A DNA stretch of 25,291 nucleotides from an uncultured Prevotellaceae bacterium. GTDB taxonomy: Bacteria; Bacteroidota; Bacteroidia; Bacteroidales; Bacteroidaceae. Shown here piece by piece: positions 13,328 through 21,404 of this stretch. The position numbers and the translations under genes are program-made. The notes under the pieces were generated by a model. The model was not told the origin of the DNA and ran no database searches. It worked only from the letters and a program-made list of their open reading frames with translations. The stretch spans positions 1 through 25,291 of the forward strand of contig CALDLA010000044.1 in NCBI GenBank assembly GCA_937898415.1, in the 5' to 3' direction. The stretch's first letter is position 1. Every line of letters starts with the position of its first letter.

Positions 13328-15272
13328 CGTTCTGGAGGCAGCAATGTTGCTCTCTGCAAATGTTGATAATGATTCTATCAGCAAGGTCGTCAATTTAAAC
13401 GAGGTGACCGTATCGGCTACCCGTCAGAAAATTGGCGACCAGGGGGGCAAGATTGTCTACAATGCTTATTTAGAGAAAGTACGTACTGATGTGTCGACCT
13501 CTGACCTGCTACGAAAAGTTCCAATGCTTGGTGTTGATATGAACGGGAATGTGAATATTAAAGGCAATAGCAATGTCAAGATACTTGTGAATGGACATAG
13601 TTTTGGTTTGCTATCTTCTAGTCAGATTCTTGAACAGATTTCGCCAGCAGATGTTGTAAAGGTTGAGGTTATGACTACACCTGGTGCTAAGTACGAAGCC
13701 CAAGGCACAGGTGGAGTGGTGAATATTATTACAAGAAAGAAGATGTATTTAAAATCGTCGGGGTATCTGAATGCCGGCGTTGGTACTAAGGGGAGCCACT
13801 TAATGGGATATTTTAACTATGCCATCGACAAGCGTTGGACATTGCAGAATTCATTCTATAGCCTGATCGGTTATTCTGCCATATCCAATACCAATAACTA
13901 TAGTGGAGGCAGTGATGGCCGTAGTCTTGGCCAGTTATATAGTTACCAGGGTGGAGCTACTTGTAGTGGTGAGCGTTCTGTTTTGAATCTTAATCTTCAG
14001 TATCTTTATCAGGATATGACATATAAGGAAGATAAAGAAAATGGTGACAAACAGAAAACATCCAATAATTACCATTATCTGAGTGCTTCAGCTGATTATA
14101 GTGTAACATTCAGCGAGAAAGTTAAGATGGACGCTCAAACCAGATTATATTATCTGCCAGCTCGAAGCAAAATGGAACGGGAATCATACCCGGATTTCAG
14201 ATCATCTAATGATATCTTGGGGCAGATGACTCAGATAGGGTGGAGTCTGAATCCTGCGGAGAATCTGGAGATTGAGACGGGGCTTAGTAATAATTATAGT
14301 GCTTTTGTAGGCTATGATGATGAAAAACTGATTAAGTTCATTAATACCTTTGGGGCGTATTTCGAAACAAAATATGCTATTACGCCTATGTTTTCGGCTA
14401 CTGGTGGACTTAGATACGAGTATTACTACCTTGACACGAAAATAGAGAGAAAGAACAAATATCACGACCTGTTTTATAACTTTGGTCTTGATTACAAAAT
14501 CTCGGCCACAAGCACACTCAGCCTGCTGTTCAGTCGTCGTACAGATCGTCCCACATATTCGTCATTATTGAGCAGAGCGAACTATCAGGGTGGGGATGTG
14601 GTACAGATGGGTAATGAGGCAATCCAGCCATCTTATAGCTACCAGTTAGAGGGTGGAGCTTCGCTCTATTCTGGCGATTGCTTTTTCAAACTGTCTCCAT
14701 ATTACCGTTATACTGAAAATTCGATGTCTATGCTGATGCAAATGAACAATGGCCTGATGCGCCAGCTAACGGCCAATATTAGCAGCTTGCATGCTTATGG
14801 AGCTGAATTCTGGGCTACATTATGCCTGATGCGCGGAAAACTGAATATTAATGGTGGAGTTGATGTGATGCATAAGATACTTGACTACCAAGGGCAAAGT
14901 AACCAGGGGTGGCAGGTGCAGTGTTCAATGAACGTAACTCTTCGTTTGTCGCCTACACTCTACATCAATAGCTTTGGGTCGTGGCAGAACAAGAAAATAT
15001 ATCTTCAAGGCCGCGAAGACAGCTATATGTATAGCAATCTGTCGATACAGAAAAGTTGGCATAATGAAAAGTATCGTGTTGCATTTTCTCTGGATAACCC
15101 GTTTGGAAATGGTGTTAAAGTAATGAGAAATTACGATATTGATGATACAGATTATTACAGTGATACCCACTATCTCAATACTGGTATCAGAGTGTTTTTC
15201 ATTTATAAGTTTGGAAAACACGATTTGGAGAAGAATATGAAGATAGAACAAAACATATTAAACAATTATTAA
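13305..15272 (+). CDS. TonB-dependent outer membrane receptor
   Basis: 655 residues. The N-terminus is a hydrophobic segment without Lys or Arg (MIYLLALNVLEAAMLLSANV), an unusual but possible signal peptide. VNLNEVTVSATR is a TonB-box/plug-start motif, and the plug domain runs to about 145 (LLRKVPMLGVDMNGNVNIKG; IKG/VNG patterns; GTGGVVNIITRK). The rest is a ~500-residue beta barrel with alternating aromatic strands, ending near RVFFIYKFGK. It lacks the carboxypeptidase-like N-terminal domain of SusC-type receptors. Family role: energised transport of a ligand across the outer membrane. Inside a RiPP operon it may import or export the peptide, take up a metal or precursor, or protect the producer. 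It is translationally coupled to the preceding LolA-like gene and 14 bases from the next gene. Confidence 0.88.
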   Translation: MIYLLALNVLEAAMLLSANVDNDSISKVVNLNEVTVSATRQKIGDQGGKIVYNAYLEKVRTDVSTSDLLRKVPMLGVDMNGNVNIKGNSNVKILVNGHSFGLLSSSQILEQISPADVVKVEVMTTPGAKYEAQGTGGVVNIITRKKMYLKSSGYLNAGVGTKGSHLMGYFNYAIDKRWTLQNSFYSLIGYSAISNTNNYSGGSDGRSLGQLYSYQGGATCSGERSVLNLNLQYLYQDMTYKEDKENGDKQKTSNNYHYLSASADYSVTFSEKVKMDAQTRLYYLPARSKMERESYPDFRSSNDILGQMTQIGWSLNPAENLEIETGLSNNYSAFVGYDDEKLIKFINTFGAYFETKYAITPMFSATGGLRYEYYYLDTKIERKNKYHDLFYNFGLDYKISATSTLSLLFSRRTDRPTYSSLLSRANYQGGDVVQMGNEAIQPSYSYQLEGGASLYSGDCFFKLSPYYRYTENSMSMLMQMNNGLMRQLTANISSLHAYGAEFWATLCLMRGKLNINGGVDVMHKILDYQGQSNQGWQVQCSMNVTLRLSPTLYINSFGSWQNKKIYLQGREDSYMYSNLSIQKSWHNEKYRVAFSLDNPFGNGVKVMRNYDIDDTDYYSDTHYLNTGIRVFFIYKFGKHDLEKNMKIEQNILNNY

Positions 15273-15286
15273 ACTATTATTTAAAA

Positions 15287-16441
15287 ATGGAAGAAATAAT
15301 TAAACAGCAAAACATTCTTAATCAGTTTTTTCAAGATAAGAATGTAAACTTTCCTCATGAGCCTAAATTGGTAAACGGCATTCATGTTTATGAAGCTCCT
15401 AAGGGGTTGGGCATTCAATTTCGTGGTGGTACCGAGAAGTTTTTGGTAAAGGGTGCAGAATCCTACAAAATATGGAGCTATCTCAAAACTGTGCTTGATG
15501 GCACTCATAGTTTGGATGAGATTATTGAACAGGGTTGTGCACAGCATCAGCTTGATCGTGTAGATTTGGGTACATTCCTCAAAACTCTACATGGTTACCA
15601 TTTGTTGGAACCTGATGCATTTGTTGATCAGTCGCCTGTAGAAATGCATTTCGATCTTTTCTCAGAAAAGCAGGCTCAGTATTATGGTCGCATAGTGCCC
15701 CAGTCAGGGCTCAATAAAAGTGGAAAGGATGTCTTAATGCGCATTCGTGATTGTAAGGTATTGCTTATTGCCGACGAAATACTTGCTCCCTTTGTAAGTT
15801 TCCAGATGCAGATGGCTGGATTTAAGGATATAGGTTTCCTTGTAATAGGTAATGCAGAATCAGATGGTGCCCAAAATTATATAAGCGATCAGGTAAATGT
15901 GATGACATACCAGCATCTTGATGGACTCAAGGATGGAGACCTCCGTAACCTGCTCTCTCAAAAGATATCCGATTATCAATATGTGCTAACAGTTATGAGT
16001 AACCCAAGCATATTCTTTCTCAACGAGATATGTCGTATGTGTACTGCTTTTAATCTGCCTATGTTGCCAATTTGTATCAAGGAACATAGTTATGAAGTAG
16101 GTCCTTTCTATTTCCCAGAGATGGAGTGTTCTTGCATATCGTGTTATAACTTGCGAGAGCAAAGTTATCGTACCGATTCTTCATTCGAATATATTTACCA
16201 GGAGGGATTGCGTGCAGAGCATAAACTTACCGATGATAAGATTAAAGGCGTAGATTTCAATTCGCTTGCCATTGTTGTTAACATGGCTATATGTCAGTTC
16301 AAGAATGCATTAGCTACTGTTTGTCAGCCTAAACTGGCAAGTTGCGTTTTCAGATATAATAGTCTTAATTACAGCATGTCGGTCGAGAAAATAATCAAAG
16401 TTCCAAATTGCCCTTCGTGTGGTGATGTTAATAAATATTAA
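15287..16441 (+). CDS. SagC/ocin-ThiF-like RiPP leader-binding partner of YcaO
   Basis: 384 residues. Residues ~25-110 form a RiPP recognition element-like winged helix (FLVKGAESYKIWSYLKTVLDG, then TLHGYHLLEPD), as in the N-terminus of TOMM cyclodehydratase C proteins. Residues ~150-340 resemble an E1/ThiF-like fold without the GxGxxG ATP loop (CKVLLIADEILAPFVSFQMQ), as expected for non-adenylating partners. Two CxxC pairs, C283/C286 (CISC) and C375/C378 (CPSC), form the structural zinc site typical of this family. The role is to bind the precursor leader and activate the YcaO enzyme encoded 6 bases downstream. Length and order match stand-alone C proteins of Sag-type clusters. Confidence 0.88.
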   Translation: MEEIIKQQNILNQFFQDKNVNFPHEPKLVNGIHVYEAPKGLGIQFRGGTEKFLVKGAESYKIWSYLKTVLDGTHSLDEIIEQGCAQHQLDRVDLGTFLKTLHGYHLLEPDAFVDQSPVEMHFDLFSEKQAQYYGRIVPQSGLNKSGKDVLMRIRDCKVLLIADEILAPFVSFQMQMAGFKDIGFLVIGNAESDGAQNYISDQVNVMTYQHLDGLKDGDLRNLLSQKISDYQYVLTVMSNPSIFFLNEICRMCTAFNLPMLPICIKEHSYEVGPFYFPEMECSCISCYNLREQSYRTDSSFEYIYQEGLRAEHKLTDDKIKGVDFNSLAIVVNMAICQFKNALATVCQPKLASCVFRYNSLNYSMSVEKIIKVPNCPSCGDVNKY

Positions 16442-16447
16442 TTCGAC

Positions 16448-17713
16448 ATGGAAATAGATTTCAAAAAACTTGTAAAGGTTCCTGGTTTTGATCAGTATGA
16501 ATCCTGGAATCAGTATTCTAATCCTTTTCGGCAGTTTAAGTGTAAATCGTTACGAGGTGACGACCCGAAGTGGTATGTATGTTCATTAATACTTGCCAAC
16601 AATCCTATTGGTTTTATATGTCCACAGAAACAAGGAGGTGCGGCAGGCTCATCGATATATATAGAAGACGCCATCACTAGTTGTGTATGTGAGGCATTTG
16701 AGCGTTACAGCAGTATTAACCATTTTATGGTTGATAAACCTTATATGCAGCAGGTGGATTATTCGAAAGGTTATGTTCGTTGTGCCGATGAAGAAAAGAC
16801 ACCAGTAGGTTTTAAGCAAAATGGTATTACAGTGCCTATTGAGCACGCTCAGGTATTTCGGCTTATAGACGATGCCCCAGATTATTTGCCTTACGAACTT
16901 GTGCATTTGGGTTTCAAGAAATCTGATATCAATATGCTGTTCTTTGCTCCTGTTTCTACAGGCTGTGCTTTCCAAACAGATAAAGTGCATGCGATAAAGC
17001 GCGGGCTAGAGGAAGTCATAGAGCGTCATGCTTTGATGTCGTGGTGGTATGATAAAAATCGTACTGAACGCGAAATCAGTTTGGATGATTGTTTTAATTA
17101 TGACATCCACGAGCGAATAAAACGTATACAAGCCAAGAATCTGATAATTCGTCTTTTCGAGATTTCGCCCATTAGTGGATTCCCTGTGATGTTCTGCATG
17201 TTGCATAGCAGTCAGTTCCCGTATTTTTCATGTGGTGCATCTTGTAGTACCGATATTGAGCATGCCATTATCAAAGCTATTGATGAAGCTGTTTCTATCC
17301 GCTTTATGTCAAAGTTTCTTGGCCGTAAGGAAGTTAAAACCGATAACTTCGATTGGGTGCAAAACCTTGAGGATCACATGGTTCTATATTCTAACTGGAA
17401 AGATTCTCCAATCATTCAAAGCATCATGTTTAAACAATCCGAACGGTTTGATTTCAGTAGTTATCAGTCTATTAAGATTAATACGATGGACGATTTGCGC
17501 GCTCAGGCAATAAGATTGCACCAGTTGGGCTTCGATGTATATTATAAAGACCTGACGCTTAACGAGATTAAGCCCATCGGCGTTGTATACAGAGTTATAA
17601 TTCCGCAAATGATACCTCTTACACAGAATCACCATGCCCGTTGGTTGTCATCATTGCTTTCTGACGGCAAAACCATGGCCGACATTAATCCATATCCACA
17701 ACCATTTTCATAA
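16448..17713 (+). CDS. YcaO cyclodehydratase (SagD-like)
   Basis: 421 residues of the YcaO family. Motifs in order: SCVCEAFERYS (79-88) with the Mg/ATP glutamates, STGCAF (170-175), AIKRGLEEVIERHAL (182-196), CGASCSTDIEHAIIKAIDEAVSIR (262-285) and a C-terminal PYPQPFS, i.e. P415-x-P417-x-P419. The C-terminal PxPxP is characteristic of azoline-forming YcaO enzymes and required for catalysis in characterised members. Chemistry: ATP-dependent phosphorylation of a backbone amide and cyclodehydration of Cys or Ser/Thr to thiazoline or (methyl)oxazoline. With the adjacent C protein and SagB-like dehydrogenase it forms a complete BCD set, so it is assigned to RiPP modification rather than ribosomal protein S12 thiolation support. 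Confidence 0.93.
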   Translation: MEIDFKKLVKVPGFDQYESWNQYSNPFRQFKCKSLRGDDPKWYVCSLILANNPIGFICPQKQGGAAGSSIYIEDAITSCVCEAFERYSSINHFMVDKPYMQQVDYSKGYVRCADEEKTPVGFKQNGITVPIEHAQVFRLIDDAPDYLPYELVHLGFKKSDINMLFFAPVSTGCAFQTDKVHAIKRGLEEVIERHALMSWWYDKNRTEREISLDDCFNYDIHERIKRIQAKNLIIRLFEISPISGFPVMFCMLHSSQFPYFSCGASCSTDIEHAIIKAIDEAVSIRFMSKFLGRKEVKTDNFDWVQNLEDHMVLYSNWKDSPIIQSIMFKQSERFDFSSYQSIKINTMDDLRAQAIRLHQLGFDVYYKDLTLNEIKPIGVVYRVIIPQMIPLTQNHHARWLSSLLSDGKTMADINPYPQPFS

Positions 17714-17729
17714 ATAAAACTATAAAGAC

Positions 17730-18479
17730 ATGATCAATCAATTCATACAAAACGATATTGTGTATCATCTCACGTCAAGAAACATGAAGGCTTTGTTTAC
17801 TGGAAAAACTGAGCATCTTCGTCATTATGATCCCCATGTTGTAAAATTGCAGATGGAGCAGGGTTTTAAACTATTCGAAGGTAAGAAATCCATCCACCTT
17901 CCTAGTCCTGAAATCCTTGAAATGCCATTGGATACAGCTATGGAGCTTCGCTGCAGTCGTCGAGATTATACGGATTACAAAATCACACTAAAGGAACTGT
18001 CAACCTTGTTGTTTTACTCTGCAGGTTATAAAAGAACAGAGCGTATTGGTCGTAAACACGTACCATCCTCTGGCGGATTTAATACAACAGAGGTTTTCCT
18101 GGTAATCTTGAATTCAGACGAAATAGCTCCCGGCCTCTATTATTTCTCGGCCATGGATGGCAACCTGTTATGTGTGCGTGAGGGCGATTACCGCGACTGG
18201 ATACGTAACGATGCCATGTATCAGGAAGAGTGGGGAAATGCATCTGTAGTATTTTTCCTTGCCAGCGACTTTTCTCGCCTGTATCAGAAATATTATTGTC
18301 GTGCACTGCGTTTGTGTTTGCTTGATGCCGGTCATGTGGCCCAGAACCTTTATCTGGCCTGTGCTGCTATGGATATGAAAGTCTGTGAGGTTTTGGGATA
18401 TGTTGAAAATGAAGTGGAAGATGCGTTTGAGTTAAGTGGTAACATTCCTACTTTCTCATCGTTGGTAATAGGACGCTAA
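17730..18479 (+). CDS. SagB-like FMN dehydrogenase (azoline oxidase)
   Basis: 249 residues with the nitroreductase-like fold of SagB/McbC dehydrogenases. FMN-binding features: LRCSRRDYTDYKITLKELS (73-91), VPSSGGFNTTEVFL (111-124) and DAGHVAQNLYLACAAM (199-214), all hallmark blocks. The C-terminus VIGR is normal. Known activity: FMN-dependent oxidation of thiazolines or oxazolines to aromatic azoles. It is short compared with fused or two-domain SagB proteins, so it is a single minimal domain. It starts 17 bases after ycaO and ends 5 bases before the ABC ATPase gene, in one operon. Its presence means the product is expected to contain true azoles. Confidence 0.9.
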   Translation: MINQFIQNDIVYHLTSRNMKALFTGKTEHLRHYDPHVVKLQMEQGFKLFEGKKSIHLPSPEILEMPLDTAMELRCSRRDYTDYKITLKELSTLLFYSAGYKRTERIGRKHVPSSGGFNTTEVFLVILNSDEIAPGLYYFSAMDGNLLCVREGDYRDWIRNDAMYQEEWGNASVVFFLASDFSRLYQKYYCRALRLCLLDAGHVAQNLYLACAAMDMKVCEVLGYVENEVEDAFELSGNIPTFSSLVIGR

Positions 18480-18483
18480 GCTT

Positions 18484-19359
18484 ATGTTAAGAATAAAGGA
18501 TTTATGTAAGAACTTTGGCAGTAAACAAGTGCTCCATAATATCAGTCTTGAGGTAACCCAACCACTGATATATGGTCTTATAGGCCCTAATGGAGCAGGA
18601 AAAACCACACTTATGCGTACTATCTGTGGTATATTGCCAGCTAGCAGTGGAACCATTATCTATGATAAGGGCTACACGTGGAGCCGTATAGCATATATGC
18701 CTGATACAACAGGCTTATATGCAGATATGAGTGTTATTGATGAGATCCGATATCTGGGGCAACTACGCGGAATGACGGCACGCGATTCAATTAAGAGTGT
18801 AGAAAAATATATTGAGCGTTTAGGACTTCAGGCTTATCTTAAGTCTACGGTTGGGCTTCTGTCTAAGGGTACAAAACGTAAAGTGCAGTTCATCTGTACA
18901 TTTCTTGCCCATCCGTCTTTTGCAGTTCTTGATGAACCGTTCAGTGGTCTGGATCCAATCAGCTCTATTGAGATGGAGAAGATTATACTCGAGAAAAAGA
19001 ACGAAGGAGTGGCAATCTTTCTATCTACCCATCACATGGAGCAAGCAGAGCGATTTTGCGATCATATCTTTCTGATCAATAAAGGTGAGCTTTTTATTGA
19101 TGATGATGTGGAGCATCTGAAACTTGTGAATATAAAGAATGAGTATCAAGTAGAATCGCTTTCGCCTATCAACTTTAACAGTCAGCACATCAGCAGCGAG
19201 CAGTTCTCTCATGGCGTTTATCGTTATCTGTTATCAAGCAATAATGATTATTCTTATCGCCAGATAATGAACGATATCGGTAACACCGAGATTCTGTCGT
19301 TAAACCGACTTACGCCCGATTTGAAGGAAATTTTTGTAAATTCAGTTAAAGGCTTATGA
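18484..19359 (+). CDS. ABC transporter ATP-binding protein
   Basis: 291 residues. Walker A GPNGAGKTT (34-42), signature LSKGT (126-130, a variant of LSGGQ), Walker B FAVLDE (146-151), D-loop SGLD (154-157) and the H-loop histidine in STHHM (183/184). The C-terminal ~80 residues form the extra domain of ABC-2/NatA-type ATPases. It energises the adjacent permease. The start at 18484 is 5 bases after the dehydrogenase stop; the ATPase stop overlaps the permease start (ATGA). Likely function: export of the modified peptide across the inner membrane and/or immunity. Confidence 0.93.
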   Translation: MLRIKDLCKNFGSKQVLHNISLEVTQPLIYGLIGPNGAGKTTLMRTICGILPASSGTIIYDKGYTWSRIAYMPDTTGLYADMSVIDEIRYLGQLRGMTARDSIKSVEKYIERLGLQAYLKSTVGLLSKGTKRKVQFICTFLAHPSFAVLDEPFSGLDPISSIEMEKIILEKKNEGVAIFLSTHHMEQAERFCDHIFLINKGELFIDDDVEHLKLVNIKNEYQVESLSPINFNSQHISSEQFSHGVYRYLLSSNNDYSYRQIMNDIGNTEILSLNRLTPDLKEIFVNSVKGL

Positions 19360-20573
19360 AACAAGTATTTCATATTATACGTCGCGAGATAATTGTAAAG
19401 CTTAAGAGTCGAAGTTTCTATTTGTTTGCATTGGTAACTCCTATTCTGTTTGTTTTACCTGTCTTGTTCTCGGTTTTTTCAGGTGCTCGTGGTGATAGTA
19501 GTTTGCCACGCTACAAGGTGGGGGTAATTAGTTCTGAATTCTCTTACGATACACTTGAGTATCGCAATATAAAGTTCTTTGCTCTCACAGATCAGGAGGT
19601 TAGTCAGGTTCGTAATGGCAGTTTTGATTATGCAGGTTTTATTGGAGTTGTTGATTTGCACGATGTGTCTTTCAGCCAAACACCCGAGGCCATGCAGATT
19701 CAATTGTATGTACCAGAGGGTATGGCTGTTGGTGTAGAGCCTTATATTCATGATATAGAGTCGTTCGTTAACAGCGAATTTGTATATCAGTATGGCAAAC
19801 GAAATAATTTTGATGCAGCAGAACTTCTAAACCTTACCAATTTTGCCAAACTTAGTGTAACTTTCAGCCAAACTTACGATAATCATGATGAAACAAATAA
19901 GGCGAAGGTTTTGGCTTTTGGCTTGGGAATACTCCTTTATGTTATGTTTATTCTTTTTAATAATAACATTGTGAAGAGTGTTTCTGAAGAAAAATCCAAT
20001 AAACTTGCTGAAGTCCTGTCTATGTTTGTTAAGCCAAGTGTCTTAATAGTAGGTAAAATTTTAGGCCTATCCGTAGCATCGTTAGTTCAGCTTTTAGTAT
20101 GGATTCTGGCTTTTACTACTTATACCAAGTTAGCCATTGTTATAGGCAGTAACCTTCATTATATTAGCGCAACTGATGATGTGTCTAACCTCGATTTTGG
20201 CTCCCTGCTTTTCTCAGGCTCTATGATGAGTTGGTTGGTTTTATTCTTTGCTATGGGATTTCTACTCAATGGATCGTTGTCAACCATCTTTGCCATCTGT
20301 TCTTCTGGCCGAGGATCAGCAGTACCTATGGTGCTTAGCAATATTCTCAATCTGCTCTCAATTTATTTCTGCATGTTTTCTGCTGCTAATCCTTCAAGCA
20401 GTATAACAACATTTGCTTCTTACTTCCCTCTTACCAGTTATCTGGTGATACCTGCTGTTCTTCCGTATGGTGTGTCTACAGCTCATATCTTAGTCTCTGC
20501 CTTATGTCTTGTGCTTGTAAGTGTGGTATTACTTTATTTCAGCGGCAAGTTGTATCGCAAGTTCTTAGTGTAG
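19356..20573 (+). CDS. ABC-2 type permease
   Basis: 405 residues, NatB/ABC-2 type. It begins with a cytoplasmic helix (IRREIIVKLKSRSFYLFA), membrane segment 1 at ~22-42 and a ~140-residue external domain. A cluster of five further membrane segments runs from ~188 to the C-terminus (KVLAFGLGILLYVMFILF, LGLSVASLVQLLVWILAF, and so on). VSEEKSNKLAEVLSMFVKP (~210-228) is the coupling-region motif usual in this family. There is one copy, so it should function as a homodimer with the ATPase. No peptidase domain is present, so leader cleavage must be done elsewhere. It is the last clear gene of the RiPP operon; no terminator is seen directly after it. Confidence 0.9.
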   Translation: MKQVFHIIRREIIVKLKSRSFYLFALVTPILFVLPVLFSVFSGARGDSSLPRYKVGVISSEFSYDTLEYRNIKFFALTDQEVSQVRNGSFDYAGFIGVVDLHDVSFSQTPEAMQIQLYVPEGMAVGVEPYIHDIESFVNSEFVYQYGKRNNFDAAELLNLTNFAKLSVTFSQTYDNHDETNKAKVLAFGLGILLYVMFILFNNNIVKSVSEEKSNKLAEVLSMFVKPSVLIVGKILGLSVASLVQLLVWILAFTTYTKLAIVIGSNLHYISATDDVSNLDFGSLLFSGSMMSWLVLFFAMGFLLNGSLSTIFAICSSGRGSAVPMVLSNILNLLSIYFCMFSAANPSSSITTFASYFPLTSYLVIPAVLPYGVSTAHILVSALCLVLVSVVLLYFSGKLYRKFLV

Positions 20574-20576
20574 TAA

Positions 20577-20732
20577 ATGGCCGCCTTCTATTTCGACGTG
20601 ACCTGCCTGGTGTATGGCCACCAGTTCCGCAAGTCGCGCCGCCATGCTGCCGAGGCTTTATTCGCAATAGTGAAGATTAAATCCCATAAAAAATCCCGCT
20701 TTGGTTTTGGGGCAATGAAACAGTTCAATTAA
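20577..20732 (+). pseudogene. GC-rich gene remnant, 51 codons
   Basis: An open frame starting ATGGCCGCCTTC three bases after the permease stop. Its first ~28 codons are GC-rich (CTG, GTG, CGC, GCC), encode FYFDVTCLVYGHQFRKSRRH and look like the mob-region composition. The rest becomes abruptly AT-rich. It is probably the start of a small element-backbone gene whose 3' part was replaced by the IS-derived segment. No family is recognised, and it could also be a functional short gene. Confidence 0.3.
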
Positions 20733-20744
20733 CCTGTTTGTTGA

Positions 20745-21070
20745 ATTAAAAAATGCATACTTAACTTGCCCGATTGGCTAATGATTGAGAAGATTGCAAT
20801 ACTGCAACATGGTGAAGGCTGCTACCTTAACAGCCATTCTTGCGTAGAGACTGGACGGTTTCTTGGCATAGTTGCGTATTATTATAAATTGGTCATTAAA
20901 CAGGGAAAAGTCAGTCTCAATTCTTTTTCTGAAACGCTTGTAAGCCCATTGGGGCGGTGTCCAGTTCTTCTGGTTCTGCCTGTACGGGACATTAAGGGTA
21001 ATATTGGCTGTCTCAAATCTCAAACAGGTCCAGTTGCACAAGTGCGCTCAAGTATCCTTTTGTCTCCGTG
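20745..21070 (-). pseudogene. Degraded transposase C-terminal fragment (DDE, IS982/IS5-like)
   Basis: On the minus strand, pieces of a DDE transposase C-terminus appear in three frames: HGDK, then GYLSALVQLDLFE, then TANITLNVPYRQNQKNW ... KRFRKRIETDFSLFNDQF ... RNYAKKPSS, then after a TAG, PIGQVKYAF. Three lesions explain the breaks. AAAA in place of AAA after GGAGAC gives a +1 shift, a direct 7-base duplication TTTGAGA-TTTGAGA (near 21020-21033) gives another, and a nonsense TAG (20778-20780) interrupts the conserved tail. The N-terminal half is missing. RKRIET..S....QF.I.RNYAK is the C-terminal signature of Bacteroidota IS transposases; the exact IS family is uncertain. It marks an old insertion at the cargo/mob junction. 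Confidence 0.7.
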
Positions 21071-21128
21071 TATCATTTAGTTGTGGTATTCCCATTACAC
21101 ATCCTCAGAATACTAGAGTTCATGCACG

Positions 21129-21338
21129 TTGGCCGCTGTATATAAATATATTCTGGTTGACTATTTCAATCCGACAAAAGATGGGGATTTTGTCTATAAA
21201 AAAGGGAAAGATGCAAGTAATTGTACTCGTATATGGATGATTATTGGGTTCGTGTGGCTCATATTGATGTCTCTGCTTTTAATTGCATCATCCATTTTGA
21301 TGATTTTGCATGTCTTGAGTTTACAACCTACTATATAA
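21129..21338 (+). CDS. Doubtful small membrane ORF
   Basis: 69 codons from a TTG start. The C-terminal half is a strong membrane segment (IGFVWLILMSLLLIASSILMIL), and the N-terminal half is charged (NPTKDGDFVYKKGKDASN). There is no in-frame ATG near the start, and a stop lies just upstream (21114). It may be the 3' remnant of a truncated membrane protein gene. It ends 29 bases before the bidirectional terminator, which is consistent with it having been the true end of a gene. Confidence 0.25.
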   Translation: MAAVYKYILVDYFNPTKDGDFVYKKGKDASNCTRIWMIIGFVWLILMSLLLIASSILMILHVLSLQPTI

Positions 21339-21362
21339 TTCTCAAGGTTTCGTCTGCATTGT

Positions 21363-21404
21363 TTTTTAGGGGATGTGCTTCTTGTTGAGCACATCCCCTA
21401 AAAA
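21363..21404. terminator. Bidirectional intrinsic terminator
   Basis: A perfect hairpin: AGGGGATGTGCT (21368-21379), 8-base loop, AGCACATCCCCT (21388-21399), flanked by T5 on the left and A5 on the right, so it works on both strands. It closes the mobC transcript (stop at 21405) and any rightward transcript from the cargo side. Confidence 0.85.

Noticed and set aside
16448..17713. YcaO as a ribosomal S12 methylthiolation accessory or thioamide enzyme
   Set aside because: The adjacent leader-binding C protein, SagB-like dehydrogenase and Cys-rich precursor, together with the PxPxP C-terminus, fit azole formation; no TfuA partner is present.
20766..21080. 104-codon plus-strand frame in the IS remnant
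   Set aside because: The opposite strand carries recognisable transposase sequence with explainable lesions, so this frame is the shadow.
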